From Lysobacterales bacterium (GTDB lineage: Bacteria; Pseudomonadota; Gammaproteobacteria; Xanthomonadales; Rhodanobacteraceae): a stretch of DNA of 64,000 bases. The notes beneath the pieces were generated by a model. It made no database searches. It was not told the origin of the DNA and saw only the letters and a list, made by a program, of their open reading frames with translations. A program made the translations under genes and the position numbers. Below, piece after piece: positions 45,155-54,540 of this stretch (its first letter is position 1; every line of letters starts with the position of its first letter). The stretch spans positions 28,065 to 92,064 of the forward strand of contig QUBV01000004.1 in NCBI GenBank assembly GCA_014338185.1. The letters run 5' to 3'.

Positions 45155-48100
45155 TCACGGCGGTGGCGGCGGCGGCTCGGAGGGCACCTCGACCAGTGGC
45201 TTGGGTCGGCGCCGCCAGTATCCGCCCTGGGTCCATGCGGCGAAGCCCTCGCGCAGCCAGCGCACCAGTGCGGCGGCCAGCCACAGGGCCCACAGCAGCA
45301 TCGCGAGCTGGTAGCTCCACAGCGGCAGCGTGAAGGCCTTGGCCAGCGGCAGCAGGTCGGTGCTGCGGTCGGCGAACCACACAAGCTGGTGCTGGCTGGA
45401 GCCGTTGCCGACCACGTGCATGTCGGGCCGGCCGAGCAGGCCGTGCCGGATCGACTCGAACACGCACAGCAGCGCATACACGCTCAGCAGCACGAGCCCG
45501 ACCTGGGCAAGGTTGAAGCCGGTCGCCGAGCGCGGCAGCGGACCACGCTTGCGCCAGGCCAGCGCGAACAGCCAAGCCGCCACGACGAGCAGCGCGGGCC
45601 ATGACCAGGTCGAAAACCCCACGCCGAGCAGTGCCCATTGCCAGAACCGCAGCGGCGACCAGGGCAGGCGCGCCAGCGCCAACGCGACCAGCAGCATCGC
45701 CAGCAACTCGCTCCAGTACAGCACGGCGGGGCCGGTGGCGGGGCCGCTGCTCGCGAGCAGCCAGCGATCGTGCGGCAGGCTTTGGCTGAGCGCGATGTTG
45801 GCCGCGGGCAGCCCGAGTGCGACGTGCGGGCTGGTGGCGACGCTGCCCAGCGGCGTGGGCTCGCGCCAGCGGATCTGGAAGAGTTGTGCGCCGGGCACCA
45901 GCGGCAGGCTGAGCTTGCCCTCGCGCGGGCGCAGGTTGAGCGAGCTGCCATCGCGGTTCACGCCGAGCACTTCGGCGCCGGGTGGCAGCGTGATCAGGTG
46001 TTCGCCGCCCTGGCTGGCGCGCAGCGTGAGCGCGAGCGTGCTGGTCGAGGCGCGCTGGCCCAGTTCCTGCTCGAGATTCACCGCATCGATCGCCACGCTG
46101 GCGCCGGGCAGGGCGGCCGGGCGCGTGACCGTGAGCGTGAGCGTTTCGCCCGGCAGCGGGCGGAACTCGAAGCGCCGCGGCCGCTCGGAAGCGCCGGCAT
46201 CGGCCGCGAGCACCGGCACGCCCGCGAACTCGACATGCCACATCGGGCCGACCACGACGCGCCACACCTCGGCGCGCGCATCGAGTGCGGGCGCGGTCAG
46301 TTGCAGGCTCGCGCCCTTGTCCAGCGTCGAACTCCAGTGCACGTAGTCGTCGTCGTCGCCCAGCGCCACCGCGATGCGGCCGTCGCTGACCTTGCGGCCC
46401 GCGCTGGTGACATGCTCGCCGGCCAGCACCGGCACGCTGGTGCTGAAGCCGCCCTGCTCGGGCGCGATGCGCTCGACCTCGGTGACGAGGTTCCAGTCCA
46501 TGCCCAGCGCGAGCGTGCGCGTGACACGCACGAACGGCGCGAACTGCTGGCTCGCCCCGCGCGACATGGCCTCGTCGCCGCCCTGGCTCGCGCGCGCGCG
46601 GGCCAGGCTCAAGGTCTCGGTCTGCAGGCGTTCGTCGATGAGGCCGCTGGCCTCCCAGGCCTCGCCGCTGAAGCGCACGCGTTGCGGCTGCAGCGCAAAC
46701 GCGAGCGTGACCTGGTCGCCGCTGGCGTCGAATGCGAGCTCGATGCGGTGCACGCCGCGCGGCAATGCGGTCCAGATGCGGTTGCCGTTGCGCGCGAACG
46801 CGTCCTGCGCGACCCCGTCCACGCGCAGGCTGCGCAGGGTCAGGCCCTGCTCGTCGGCCGGCAGCGGCACCGCCACGCGCTCGGCGGCGTTGACCTGCAA
46901 CACGACGTCGATGCGGTCGCCGCGTGCACTGACCTCGGCGCTGGCGGCGAGCGCGCAGGCCGGTGCGCACTTGGGCACCTCGGTGAGGCGCGCGCGCAGT
47001 TCGCTGAGCAGCGCATCGCTCGGGAACGCCTGCGCCTGCGCGGGCGCACCCGGCAGCAGCAGGCCCGGCGCCAGCGCGAGTGCGCCCAGCAGCGCTCTGG
47101 CGCCGCGACCGGGAGCCCGTGGCGGCCGCGGCCGCAGGCTCAGCACGAGCAGCAGCGCGAGCAGGGCAACCAGCACCACGCGCAGCGGCCGCACCAGCCA
47201 GGGTGCGGCGATCAGCAGCCGCACCTGCTGGGTCGGCAGGATCGGCCCGCTCCAGTCCAGCTGGTAGCGATGGCCGAGCTGCCAGGCGGGTTCACCGCTG
47301 CCGGTCTGCATGACCGCGGCAGGATCGTTGCGCGCGACTTCGATGCCGGCCGTGGACTCGTTGCGCGTGCCGGTGACCGTGACGCTCTCCAGCGCCATGC
47401 TGGTCGGGGCCGAGGCCGGTGCGGGCAGCGGCCGCTGTGCCCCTGCTGCGTTGCGCTGGCGCTCGACGGCCGCGCCCGCGACCTCGGCGTCGGCCAGTTC
47501 CGCCGACGCGGGTTCGCCCGCGCCCTGCGGCGCGACCACGCCGGTGGGCTCGAGCTGCGGGTGCAGCGCGTAGCGCAGCTGCGCGGCCGCGAACGGCAGC
47601 GCCACCAGCGCCAGCACGACCAGCGCGCCGCGCTGCAGCCACTGTGCGACCCGCGCGAGCTGGCCCGATGGCAGCGCGCGCGCGATGAGCGTGAGCACGA
47701 GCGCGGCCAGCAGCGTCCACACCGGCGCGCCGTCCTCCTGGTAGCCCAGCAACAGGTAGGCGCACGCGAGCATGCCGCCTGCGACACCGGCCACGCGCCA
47801 CGCCACGAGCACGAGCAGCGCGGCGAGGAACACGTCGAGCAGGGTCCAGCGCGACAGCCAGCTGCCGTCGGCGCGATCGGCGCCGGGTGCGGCCAGCAGG
47901 CGGTACCCGTTGGGCAGGTGCAGCACGGTGTGGACGTGCTCGAAGCTGTCCTGCCAGCCCGTCACCGGCAGCCGCGCGCCGGCACCCGCGATGCGCAGTC
48001 CGGCGTCGAGCGCCACGGCCGGTGTGCGCCACTCCACGCCGCTGAGTCCGCTGCCGCCGCCCTGGGTCACCAGCAGCGCGCTGCCGTCGCCGTCGCTGGC

Positions 48101-49267
48101 GCGTTCGAGCGTGAACGGCGCGACGAGGTCCAGGCGCCAGCGCCGCTGCATGTCGCCCGCCACGCGATCGTGCGCAAACCAGCCGCCGCCATCGAAGTCC
48201 AGCCACATCTCGCGCTGCAGGCGCAGGCGGTTGCCCTCGTCCTCGGCCAGCCCGCGCGAGCGTTGCTCGATCCGGATCTCGTCACCCGCAGCGAGCGCGA
48301 AGGCGGGCGAGTCCAGCCACTCTTTGGGGACGCCGTTCTGGCGCGGGTCGACCGCGGTGGCCGCGCTGGCGACGCTGATGCGTGCGGCCGGATCGGCGGC
48401 GTAGCTCCAGATCTCGCGTGGCGGCCATGGCGCGGCGGCGGCGGGTGTGCGCGCCTTGACCAGCGGCGCGTCCGCGCGTGCCTGCAGCGTGAGCGTCTCG
48501 GCACCGGGCTGCACCAGCACGTGCAGGCGCCCGTCCTGGTCGAGCCGCGCCGGCCATTCGTCGCTGAGCGCGGTGGGCAGGAACCCCGGTGGCAGCACCG
48601 GGCCGAACACCTCTTCGCGCGCCTGGCCCGACACCTGCAATTGGATCCGGGTGATGAGCAGCGCGGGTACGCCGTCGGCCAGCAAGCGGTGCACGCGCAG
48701 TTCGATGCTGTCGGCCGCGGGTGTGCTGCCGGCGCTGCGGCCGAGGCTGAGTTCGGCGCCGTTGCGCTGCAACGGTGCCACCGGCCTGCCGTCGACCGCC
48801 AGCGTCACGAGCCCGATCGACGCGGGCACGCGCAGCGTCTGCGGCCGCTCCTGCCACGGGATGCGGCCACGGATCTCGTGGTTGCCGGCGGCGAGCCACA
48901 GCGCGGGTCCGTCGCGGTCGACCACGATCGCGGGCTGGCCGTCGAGCGTGACCGCCTGCGGCCAGTAGCCGTCACCGCCGGGCAACGCGATCCAGCCCTC
49001 GGCGTCGATGCGCCAGCGCTGCGCGAAGTCGACGCCGTCGCTGCGGGCATCGAGCGCGAGCGTGCCCGGCCAGCGGCACAGGTAGTCGGCCTCGCCCTGG
49101 GCGCCGCTGCGACCGGCCAGCAGCGGACAGCTGCGGAACTGCTGGTCCTTGAGCACCCAGCCGCGCCAGGGTTCCAGCGTGGAAGGGACCACCGCTTGCG
49201 CATGCACGGCGGCGGCAAGCAGCGGCAGGAGCACGACACAGGCGAGGCGGAGCAGGGATGCGGGCAT
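45155..49267 (-). CDS. Large multi-domain membrane protein with internal duplication, function unknown
   Basis: 1370 residues. After a signal peptide (LLPLLAAAVHAQA) a periplasmic beta-rich region extends to about residue 470; then two to three helices (VWTLLAALVLTLIARAL, GALVVLALVALPFAAAQL) and another near 705 (VVLVALLALLLVLSL). A second signal-like segment (LALAPGLLLPGAPAQAQA) leads to a second beta-rich region (about 760-1180), and four to five helices near the C-terminus, which ends EVPSEPPPPPP. Residues about 65-185 and 775-900 look homologous: both have a Cys, then LDGQ/VDGV followed by RDGPALW or RNGNRIW, GNHEI or GVHRI, then a strand block. I recognise no family. No obvious partners: AlkB-like on one side, RNase T2 on the other. 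Confidence 0.8.
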   Translation of the reverse strand: MPASLLRLACVVLLPLLAAAVHAQAVVPSTLEPWRGWVLKDQQFRSCPLLAGRSGAQGEADYLCRWPGTLALDARSDGVDFAQRWRIDAEGWIALPGGDGYWPQAVTLDGQPAIVVDRDGPALWLAAGNHEIRGRIPWQERPQTLRVPASIGLVTLAVDGRPVAPLQRNGAELSLGRSAGSTPAADSIELRVHRLLADGVPALLITRIQLQVSGQAREEVFGPVLPPGFLPTALSDEWPARLDQDGRLHVLVQPGAETLTLQARADAPLVKARTPAAAAPWPPREIWSYAADPAARISVASAATAVDPRQNGVPKEWLDSPAFALAAGDEIRIEQRSRGLAEDEGNRLRLQREMWLDFDGGGWFAHDRVAGDMQRRWRLDLVAPFTLERASDGDGSALLVTQGGGSGLSGVEWRTPAVALDAGLRIAGAGARLPVTGWQDSFEHVHTVLHLPNGYRLLAAPGADRADGSWLSRWTLLDVFLAALLVLVAWRVAGVAGGMLACAYLLLGYQEDGAPVWTLLAALVLTLIARALPSGQLARVAQWLQRGALVVLALVALPFAAAQLRYALHPQLEPTGVVAPQGAGEPASAELADAEVAGAAVERQRNAAGAQRPLPAPASAPTSMALESVTVTGTRNESTAGIEVARNDPAAVMQTGSGEPAWQLGHRYQLDWSGPILPTQQVRLLIAAPWLVRPLRVVLVALLALLLVLSLRPRPPRAPGRGARALLGALALAPGLLLPGAPAQAQAFPSDALLSELRARLTEVPKCAPACALAASAEVSARGDRIDVVLQVNAAERVAVPLPADEQGLTLRSLRVDGVAQDAFARNGNRIWTALPRGVHRIELAFDASGDQVTLAFALQPQRVRFSGEAWEASGLIDERLQTETLSLARARASQGGDEAMSRGASQQFAPFVRVTRTLALGMDWNLVTEVERIAPEQGGFSTSVPVLAGEHVTSAGRKVSDGRIAVALGDDDDYVHWSSTLDKGASLQLTAPALDARAEVWRVVVGPMWHVEFAGVPVLAADAGASERPRRFEFRPLPGETLTLTVTRPAALPGASVAIDAVNLEQELGQRASTSTLALTLRASQGGEHLITLPPGAEVLGVNRDGSSLNLRPREGKLSLPLVPGAQLFQIRWREPTPLGSVATSPHVALGLPAANIALSQSLPHDRWLLASSGPATGPAVLYWSELLAMLLVALALARLPWSPLRFWQWALLGVGFSTWSWPALLVVAAWLFALAWRKRGPLPRSATGFNLAQVGLVLLSVYALLCVFESIRHGLLGRPDMHVVGNGSSQHQLVWFADRSTDLLPLAKAFTLPLWSYQLAMLLWALWLAAALVRWLREGFAAWTQGGYWRRRPKPLVEVPSEPPPPPP

Positions 49268-49347
49268 GGGGATTCCTCGGCGGCAGCGGGCGGCTGTAAC
49301 GGGGTCGTGGAGCGGTCGGGGTTATCGTGGGCGGGTCCGGGCGGCGC

Positions 49348-50007
49348 TCAGCGGCTTGCCGGTATGGTGAACGCGGCCTGCGCCGGACAGGCATTGCGCA
49401 GGCGCTTGCCGCAGTCGCGCGGGGCGAGGTCCTTGTCCAGGCACACGCGCACCTCGACCAGTTCGCCGCGGCTGCAGTTGAGCTTGAACATGGTGTCGGT
49501 GAGCGCGGGATTGGCCTGTCTGAACGCCGCGCGCAGCTGGCTGGCGGTCATCGTGAGGTCGCGTGGCGGCGCCTGGAGCCGCGCGGGCACCTGCAGGCTC
49601 GCAAACGCGCGGTCGGCCTTGGCGAAGTAGGCCGCGGGCGACAGCCCCGAGCAGGTGCCGTGCGCGCGCCATTCGTGCTGCACCAGGCGCCGGCTCGGCA
49701 TGAACGCGAGCGCGGCGTTGACGGTCCTGCGGTCGACCTCGTGGTCACTGGCGCAGCGTTGCGGGCCGCTGCCCGCTTCGTACTGCGGCCACAGGCCGTG
49801 CAGCACGAAGCCGTATCCGCGCGCGCCGCATTGCTCTTCGTCTTCGGGATGCGCGCGGCACCAGGTGGGCGACCACGACAGCGCCATCACGTAGTAGTCG
49901 TAGCGGCCCGCATCGGCGCCTTCCGGTGCGCGCCCCACGCTGCGCGCGATCGCGAGCGAGGCCAGTGCGACCAGCAGCAGGATGGCGATGGCGGCGGTGC
50001 GGCGCAT
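49348..50007 (-). CDS. Secreted ribonuclease T2 family protein
   Basis: 219 residues from ATG 50007 (MRRTAAIAILLLVALASLA), with a signal-anchor/peptide. The two RNase T2 active-site segments are FVLHGLWPQY (CAS I) and VQHEWRAHGTCSG (CAS II), with all catalytic His residues. Eight or more cysteines (SPTWCRAHPEDEEQCGARG, QRCASD, NCSRGEL, VCLDKDL, DCGKRLRNAC) imply several disulfides, so it works in the periplasm or outside. It cuts single-stranded RNA, probably for nutrient scavenging. It is divergent from the SET gene (117 nt). Confidence 0.92.
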   Translation of the reverse strand: MRRTAAIAILLLVALASLAIARSVGRAPEGADAGRYDYYVMALSWSPTWCRAHPEDEEQCGARGYGFVLHGLWPQYEAGSGPQRCASDHEVDRRTVNAALAFMPSRRLVQHEWRAHGTCSGLSPAAYFAKADRAFASLQVPARLQAPPRDLTMTASQLRAAFRQANPALTDTMFKLNCSRGELVEVRVCLDKDLAPRDCGKRLRNACPAQAAFTIPASR

Positions 50008-50124
50008 GGGGCGTTTCCTCGGCACTGCGGTCGTGGCGGAGCACGCTAGCACGAGCACACGACCTCGTGCGTGGCAGCGGCGCGCGCATTATCATGAACG
50101 ACTTTTTCCCGACCCGACACGCGC

Positions 50125-50634
50125 ATGACCCGTCGCATCGCCGCCCGCCGTTCCCCGATCCATGGCAATGGCGTCTTCGCCCTCGTCGACATCGCCAAGG
50201 GCGTCGAACTGATCGAATACCGCGGCAAGCTGCTGACCGTGGCCCAGGCCGACCGCAAGTACGCCAACAGCAGCGACAGCGGCCACACCTTCCTGTTCAC
50301 GCTCAACGACACCTACGTGATCGATGCCAACCAGGGCGGCAACATTGCGCGCTGGATCAACCACAGCTGCGCGCCCAACTGCAAGGCCTTCATCCACGAG
50401 GACCCGGGCGGCGATCCACGCAAGGACCGCGTGGTGATCGAGGCCCTGCGCGCGCTGCGCGCGGGCGAGGAGCTGACCTACGACTATGGCATCGTGCTGG
50501 AGGAGCGCCTGACCCCGCGGCTCAAGGCGATCTGGGCCTGCCATTGCGGCGCCCGCAACTGCTGCGGCACGCTGCTGCAACCCAAGCGGCCACGCCCGCC
50601 GGCGGCGCGCGGCCGCCGTTCCGGCCGGCCTTGA
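50125..50634 (+). CDS. SET-domain protein methyltransferase-like protein with post-SET motif
   Basis: 169 residues. It has the complete SET core: RSPIHGNGVFALVDIAKG (SAM contact), RWINHSCAPNCKAFIH (NHSCxPN pseudoknot), and GEELTYDYGIVL (catalytic Tyr). The C-terminal post-SET CHCGARNCCGTLL matches C-x-C-G-x(3)-C-x-G and would form the zinc/Cys lid with the Cys of NHSC. The tail is basic (PKRPRPPAARGRRSGRP). This is the eukaryote-like SET arrangement found in some proteobacteria. Cytosolic protein lysine methylation is likely; the target is unknown. It starts at ATG 50125. Confidence 0.87.
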   Translation: MTRRIAARRSPIHGNGVFALVDIAKGVELIEYRGKLLTVAQADRKYANSSDSGHTFLFTLNDTYVIDANQGGNIARWINHSCAPNCKAFIHEDPGGDPRKDRVVIEALRALRAGEELTYDYGIVLEERLTPRLKAIWACHCGARNCCGTLLQPKRPRPPAARGRRSGRP

Positions 50635-50710
50635 GCATGCCGCCGCGATTGCGCGGAACGGCCCAAAACCCGTAGGATCGCCTCGCACAGGGGCAGAGCG
50701 CTGGTGGACC

Positions 50711-51802
50711 GTGGACCGCGAACGCGTCATCGCATGCGTGGGTCTTGGTGAGGCCGAAGTGGCCCACCTGCGCCTGCTGCTGCGGTCCTGCGCCAGCGAA
50801 CTCGCGGCGCCCTGGCGCATAGGTGGCGAAGACGGCGCCGACCTGCTGGTGGTCGATGTGCGTGATTTCGCCGGCGAGATGGCGCAGGCGCGTGCGCGCT
50901 GCAGTGGCGTGCGCTATGCGGTGTTCTCCGACGTGCCACTGCCCGAGGCCGAGCTCGTGCTGCAACGCCCGTTGCAGCGTGCCAACGTGATCGACCTGCT
51001 CAACCGCATCAGCAGCGGCCTGGCCCAGCGGCTGGGGCGTGCCGGGCCGGTCGACGACGTGCGCATGCAGGATCTGGGCATCGGCATGGCCGAGCCGCGC
51101 GCCGCGCCCGCCGATGCCACGGTTGCGCCTGCGCTGGACGACCTGCTGCGGCTGCAGCGCGAGGCCGACAGCCAGTCGCTGGCGGCCCTGCACATCAAAC
51201 CCGAGGCGCCGCCCAAGGTGTGGGCCTCGCGCGAGGTCATGCTCGAACAGACCGCGCCGCGGCCGCTGCGCGAATACCTGAGCGGGCCGTTGCTGCGCGG
51301 CCCGGTGCGCTTTGCGCTCGAGGGCGCGATGCCGCTGGTGCTCGACCCCAAGCATCGCCTGGCCTACATCGTGGGCGGGCTGCAGGCGGCCGAGCCCTAC
51401 GTGCGAGCGCGCTGGCGCCTGTGCGACTGGGTCCAGCTGCGCAGCAGCGAGCTGGCGCAGGCGCGCGAGGCGGGCGTGGCGCTGCCCTATGCACACCTGG
51501 GCTGGCTCGACGTGCTGTTGCACGCGGGTGGCCATCTCGCGCGGCATCTGGACCCCAAGGCCACCTACCGGCTGACCGAACCGGCGCACGCCGAACCCGG
51601 TTACGGCTGGGTGTACCGCATCGCCTCGGTGATGCTGCAACCGTTGCGCCTGCACGAGATCGCGGCCGCCTCGGGCGCCAAGATGAGCGACGTGTTCGAC
51701 GTGGTCAACGCCTACGATGCGATCGGCCTGATCGAATCGCGCCTGTCCAGCCCGGTCGCGAGCGAAAGCTCGGGGCGTTCGTGGTTCAAGCGCCGGCGCT
51801 GA
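50711..51802 (+). CDS. Hypothetical protein with receiver-like N-terminus
   Basis: 363 residues from a GTG at 50711. I recognise no family. The first 120 residues look like a degenerate receiver or flavodoxin fold (VIACVGLGEAEVAHLRLLL, ADLLVVDVRDFAG, YAVFSDVPLPEAELVLQRPL), with LLVVDVRD replacing a canonical phospho-acceptor strand. After a Pro/Ala linker, the C-half (about 165-330) has aromatic-rich repeats (LAYIVGGLQAAEPYVRARW, YAHLGWLDVLLHAGGHLARH, LRLHEIAAASGAKMSDVFDV), where the last part looks helix-turn-helix-like. It converges with the NdvB-like gene, and starts 76 nt after the SET gene. Confidence 0.65.
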   Translation: MDRERVIACVGLGEAEVAHLRLLLRSCASELAAPWRIGGEDGADLLVVDVRDFAGEMAQARARCSGVRYAVFSDVPLPEAELVLQRPLQRANVIDLLNRISSGLAQRLGRAGPVDDVRMQDLGIGMAEPRAAPADATVAPALDDLLRLQREADSQSLAALHIKPEAPPKVWASREVMLEQTAPRPLREYLSGPLLRGPVRFALEGAMPLVLDPKHRLAYIVGGLQAAEPYVRARWRLCDWVQLRSSELAQAREAGVALPYAHLGWLDVLLHAGGHLARHLDPKATYRLTEPAHAEPGYGWVYRIASVMLQPLRLHEIAAASGAKMSDVFDVVNAYDAIGLIESRLSSPVASESSGRSWFKRRR

Positions 51803-51848
51803 GCCTGGCCGTGGCGGGCGCGCACCCGTTGCGGGATGGCGCCAGGCC

Positions 51849-54452
51849 TCAACCCACCGCCTCACCCGAGCGATGCGCGATCCACGCGCCGACCAGCGCC
51901 GAGCCGTAGGGGATGGCCTGGGCCGCGAGGATCGCGATCCACAGGCGGCCCTCGACGTAGTTGATCCCGGTCGAGTTGATCATGCCGACGATGCAGGCGA
52001 TCAGCGCGAGGAACAGCAGCAGTTCCTCGCTCACCGCGATGAACGGGTTGGGCTTCTTGCCGATGCGCCGGCTCTTGGCGGTGCGGATGAACTCGCCCTT
52101 CTTGCGCCACAGGCCCTGGAAGATGCCGGTGGCGATCGCGTGCGACAGCCCCATGCTTGCCACCGATGCGGCGATGGTGTCGCGCCATGAGCACGGCACG
52201 CGCACGCGGTAGAGGATGATGCCGAACGCGGCCTTGAACAGGAAGAACCCGATCAGCGGCACCAGGAACAGGTACATCGGCAGCATGAAGTACTGCGGTG
52301 CGAGCACCATGCCCAGCGTCCACAGCATCGCCATGAGCGTGAACACCAGGTGCAGCGCGTCGCCGAACCACGAGAACCAGCCGGTGAGGAAGTGGAAGCG
52401 CTGGCCGCGCGTGAGCGTGGAACTGCGCGAGGTCATCCAGCCCAGCCGCGCCTTCATGATCTGCATCGCCCCGAAGGCCCAGCGCGAGCGTTGCGACTTG
52501 TAGGCCTTGAAATCGGCCGGGGTCAGGCCCTTGCCCATGAGTTCGTCGACGTAGACGAGCTCGTGGCCGGCCTGCATCAGGCGCAGGCCGAGCTCGGCAT
52601 CCTCGCAGATGGTCCATTCCGACCAGCCGCCGGTGTCCACCAGCGCGCTGCGCCGTACCATCGTCATGGTGCCGTGCTGGATGATCGCGTTGCGCTCGTT
52701 GCGGTGGTGCATGCCGATGCGGAAGAAGCCGTCGTACTCCCAGTTGGTCATGCGCCGGAACGCGTTGTGCTGCCACTCGCGGTGCGCCTGCGGGCACTGC
52801 ACCACCGCGACCTTGGGATTGTGGAAGTAGCCGGTCAGCGCGCGCAGCCAGTCGCTGCGCACCTCGTAGTCGGCGTCGATCACCGCGACCACCTCGGCGC
52901 GCGGATCGGTGACCTGCAGGCCGTAGTTGAGCGCGCCGGCCTTGAACCCGGGCCAGGGTTCGAGGTGGTAGAAGCGGAACTTCGCCCCGAGCCGTTCGCA
53001 ATGGGCCTGCACCGGCTGCCAGATCTCGGGGTTCTTGGTGTTGTTGTCGAGGACGATGACCTCGTAGTTGTCGTAGTCGAGTGCGGCCAGCGAGTCGAGC
53101 GTGAGGATCACCATCTCGGGCGGCTCGTTGTAGCAGGCCAGGTGGATCGACACGAACGGTTGCGGCGCGTCCGGCGCCGGCTCCAGCAGCTTGAACTCGC
53201 GCAGCCAGTACGGGCGCCAGATCACCTCGGTGAACTCGAAACCATTGATGAGCAGGATCAGGATGATCGCCAGCTGCGCCGGGAACAGCAGCAACAGCAT
53301 GGCCCAGTCGAGCGGGTTGAGGTAGAAGTCGTAGGGCAGCGTCGCCATCCACACCAGGATCGAGGCCGACAGCTGCACCAGCAGCAGGAAGAAGAACAAG
53401 CCCATCACGCGGAAGCGGATGAAGTGCCGCGCGAACCAGAACATCGGCAGCAGCGCGAGCAGCGAGGCCGCACCGGCCTTCCACGGCCACAGCGGGTCCT
53501 CGATCACGGTGCCGGTGAACGCGAACTTGGGTTCGCGCGCGGCGTTGAACACGCCCCAATAGGCTTCCACGCGGCCGCCGATCTGCTCCTTCCACGGCTG
53601 GTCGATCGCCTCCATCACGTAGTAGTCGATGTGCTCGCGCGCGGCGACGTTGAACCAGTCCCGCAGGAAGTGCGCCTCGTCGGCGATCGAGGGCTGTGCG
53701 TATTCGCGGCGGTCGCCGTTGGAGGGCCAGCCCACCTCGCCGACCACGATCGGCTTGCCGGGCGACACCTGGTCGACGATCTCGCGCAGCGACTTGAGCT
53801 GGCCGAGCACGAAGCCGACCGCATCCTTGCGCGGCACGCGCTCCCAGTACGGCAGCACGTGCACGGTGACGAAGTCGACGTGGCGGATGAGCTCGGGGTT
53901 GCGTTGCCAGGAATCGAGCGGCTCGGCGGTCGACACCGGCACCTTGAGCTGGGCGCGCGCGCGGTCGAGGTACTGGATCAGGCTGCGCACCGGCAGGTCG
54001 CCGCGCAGCACCACCTCGTTGCCGACGATCACGCGGTCGATGTTGTCGTTGTTGCGCGTGAGCGCGATCAGCGCGGCCAGCTCACGCTCGTTGCGCTCGG
54101 CGCGGCCTTCGATCCATGCGCCGGCCATCACCTGCATGCCGTAGAAGCGCGCCAGGCGCGGGATCTGCGGGTTCTCGTACGAGGAGTAGGTGCGCAGGCG
54201 CTTGGTGTAGCGCGACAACAGGCGGATGTCGCCGTCGAGCTCGGCCTCGCTCGGGAAGATCAGCTTGGTCGGGTCCTGGTAGCGCTGCGAGGGGTTGTAG
54301 GCGAGGCCGCCGATGTCGCCGCGCCAGTCGGCGATGTGCGCCGGGCGGTTGAGAAACGCCCACAGGCCGATGTTGGCCAGCGCCACCAGCAAGGTCACGG
54401 CGATCGCGCGCCACAGGGATTTGCGCACGACAGGCGCAGGGACGACGGTCAA
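51849..54452 (-). CDS. ndvB: NdvB-like GH17-GT2 beta-glucan synthase
   Basis: About 867 residues. No ATG lies near the N-terminus; TTG 54452, GTG 54425 or TTG 54524 are possible, all before the first helix (AIAVTLLVALANIGLWAFL). Residues up to about 320 form a GH17-like domain with IVGNEVVLRG and VVGEVGWPSNGDRREYAQP (typical GH17 acid sites). Several helices and a GT2 family cellulose-synthase-like domain follow: VSIHLACYNEPPEMV, VIVLDNNTKNPE, VVAVIDADYEV (DxD), ICEDAELGLRLM (TED-like), and KSQRSRWAFGAM (QxxRW). This fusion is the NdvB layout that makes cyclic beta-1,3-glucans in Pseudomonas and Bradyrhizobium. It is inner-membrane located. Confidence 0.88.
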   Translation of the reverse strand: MTVVPAPVVRKSLWRAIAVTLLVALANIGLWAFLNRPAHIADWRGDIGGLAYNPSQRYQDPTKLIFPSEAELDGDIRLLSRYTKRLRTYSSYENPQIPRLARFYGMQVMAGAWIEGRAERNERELAALIALTRNNDNIDRVIVGNEVVLRGDLPVRSLIQYLDRARAQLKVPVSTAEPLDSWQRNPELIRHVDFVTVHVLPYWERVPRKDAVGFVLGQLKSLREIVDQVSPGKPIVVGEVGWPSNGDRREYAQPSIADEAHFLRDWFNVAAREHIDYYVMEAIDQPWKEQIGGRVEAYWGVFNAAREPKFAFTGTVIEDPLWPWKAGAASLLALLPMFWFARHFIRFRVMGLFFFLLLVQLSASILVWMATLPYDFYLNPLDWAMLLLLFPAQLAIILILLINGFEFTEVIWRPYWLREFKLLEPAPDAPQPFVSIHLACYNEPPEMVILTLDSLAALDYDNYEVIVLDNNTKNPEIWQPVQAHCERLGAKFRFYHLEPWPGFKAGALNYGLQVTDPRAEVVAVIDADYEVRSDWLRALTGYFHNPKVAVVQCPQAHREWQHNAFRRMTNWEYDGFFRIGMHHRNERNAIIQHGTMTMVRRSALVDTGGWSEWTICEDAELGLRLMQAGHELVYVDELMGKGLTPADFKAYKSQRSRWAFGAMQIMKARLGWMTSRSSTLTRGQRFHFLTGWFSWFGDALHLVFTLMAMLWTLGMVLAPQYFMLPMYLFLVPLIGFFLFKAAFGIILYRVRVPCSWRDTIAASVASMGLSHAIATGIFQGLWRKKGEFIRTAKSRRIGKKPNPFIAVSEELLLFLALIACIVGMINSTGINYVEGRLWIAILAAQAIPYGSALVGAWIAHRSGEAVG

Positions 54453-54540
54453 GGTGATACCCGCAGGCCAGCAAGGCTCGAAACAGCGCGGTGCAGCATA
54501 GCCGAACGCCGCGCGCGCGCTCAATTGCGCGCGGGCGGGC

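Noticed and set aside
47340..47410. Reading VTVTGTR as proof of a TonB receptor
   Set aside because: No plug or barrel follows and the chain is flanked by inner-membrane helices; kept only as a low-interest curiosity.
45638..49630. A 1330-codon open frame antisense to the giant membrane protein
   Set aside because: GC-rich shadow. Composition lacks hydrophobic helices and any motif; the minus strand has a signal peptide, helices and internal duplication.
51803..51847. GCCTGGC/GCCAGGC arms between the 50711 gene and the NdvB gene as a terminator
   Set aside because: The loop is about 31 nt and there is no T-tract on either side; the inverted repeat could be chance in GC-rich DNA.
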